DNA from: Castellaniella sp034675905
GTDB lineage: Bacteria > Pseudomonadota > Gammaproteobacteria > Burkholderiales > Burkholderiaceae_B
DNA: 64,000 nt
Reading direction: 5' to 3'
Assembly: GCF_034675905.1 (NCBI RefSeq)
Contig: NZ_JAUCCV010000004.1
Location: 117,119-181,118, forward strand
Within the stretch, counting starts at the first letter, position 1. Each line of letters starts with the position of its first letter. Position numbers and translations under genes: made by a program. The notes under the pieces were generated by a model. It was given only the letters and a program-made list of their open reading frames with translations, ran no database searches and had not been told where the DNA came from. Positions 63,846 through 64,000 of this stretch are shown here, one piece after another.

Positions 63846-64000
63846 AGGCCTTTGCCTTTGACCCTCGGCGGCGCCTGCTGCTGTCCGCCGGGGGCGGCCT
63901 CTTGCTCACCGCTGCACTGCCGCCACCCGCGGCAGCAGCGGGCGGCGAGGTCGAGATCGCCATGTCAGGCACCGCCAACGGGTCCGAAGTCTGGTTCCGT
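63842..64000 (+). CDS. Tat-exported protein, probably a cupredoxin (3' end outside window)
   Basis: Only the first 53 codons are present. A twin-Arg signal (FDPRRRLLLSAGGGLLLTAAL) leads to a mature start GGEVEIAMSGTANGSEVWFRP. The VEI-MSGTA-GS-VWF pattern resembles the N-terminus of small plastocyanin/azurin-like blue copper proteins. The start overlaps the stop of the preceding gene, so both are probably made together. The cupredoxin reading is tentative without the C-terminal Cys-His-Met motif. Confidence 0.6.
   Translation, partial: MKAFAFDPRRRLLLSAGGGLLLTAALPPPAAAAGGEVEIAMSGTANGSEVWFR

Noticed and set aside
1..64000. CRISPR array, rRNA genes or prophage
   Set aside because: No regularly spaced direct repeats, rRNA signatures or phage structural genes were seen in the readable sequence.

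Overview
The window reads as a chromosomal segment of a high-GC betaproteobacterium, most like the Alcaligenaceae (Bordetella, Achromobacter, Castellaniella and relatives). Grounds: the gene order gntR-sdhCDAB-sdhE-gltA-odhA-odhB-lpd-zapE on one strand facing mdh, the EarP/EF-P(Arg32) pair typical of beta-proteobacteria, a DUF2863 gene, and protein sequences matching that family. Species assignment is inference.

Layout. 1-3.2 kb: the end of an ABC permease gene, then trpS and zapE on the minus strand. 3.2-18.4 kb: a TCA-cycle block (lpd, odhB, odhA, maeB, an Ldh2-family dehydrogenase, gltA, sdhE, sdhB, sdhA, sdhD, sdhC and a GntR regulator). 18.5-30.6 kb: mdh, the methylcitrate cycle (prpB, prpC, acnD, prpF, prpD), a small acetyltransferase and acnB. 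A 20-base operator-like sequence is identical between mdh/gntR and acnB, suggesting that one GntR regulator coordinates the block. 30.7-33.8 kb: a DUF2863 gene, earP and efp. 42.6-47.7 kb: DUF1178, a nuclease, an AidB-like dehydrogenase, DUF423, an adenine/adenosine deaminase and an Mpg glycosylase. 47.7-56.8 kb: a full nosRZDFYLX nitrous-oxide reductase operon behind an FNR-type box, so the organism can probably respire N2O. 56.9 kb: tRNA-Arg(ACG). 57-63.3 kb: 5-oxoprolinase genes (pxpA and a fused pxpBC), a GntR regulator and a TRAP transporter. 63.4-64 kb: two small exported-protein genes, the last cut by the window edge.

The exceptional stretch is 33.82-42.62 kb, between efp and the DUF1178 gene. 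By reading through many frameshifts I recognise, on the minus strand, an arsenic operon (arsR, arsI/cadI, arsC, arsD, arsA, start of acr3), and on the plus strand the tail of a conjugation module (3' trbG, trbI, DUF2274) in the order seen at the right end of Tn4371-like integrative conjugative elements. An identical TTTTTTAT sits at both edges. The indels are so dense, and the centre (about 35-37 kb) so dominated by G homopolymers (runs of 21-23 G), that I take this as a mobile element whose assembled sequence is badly corrupted or collapsed, not as novel biology or ancient decay. I did not find a convincing previously undescribed system; the nearest to new are the shared operator, the long inverted repeat upstream of acnB, and the small exported-protein pair at the right edge.
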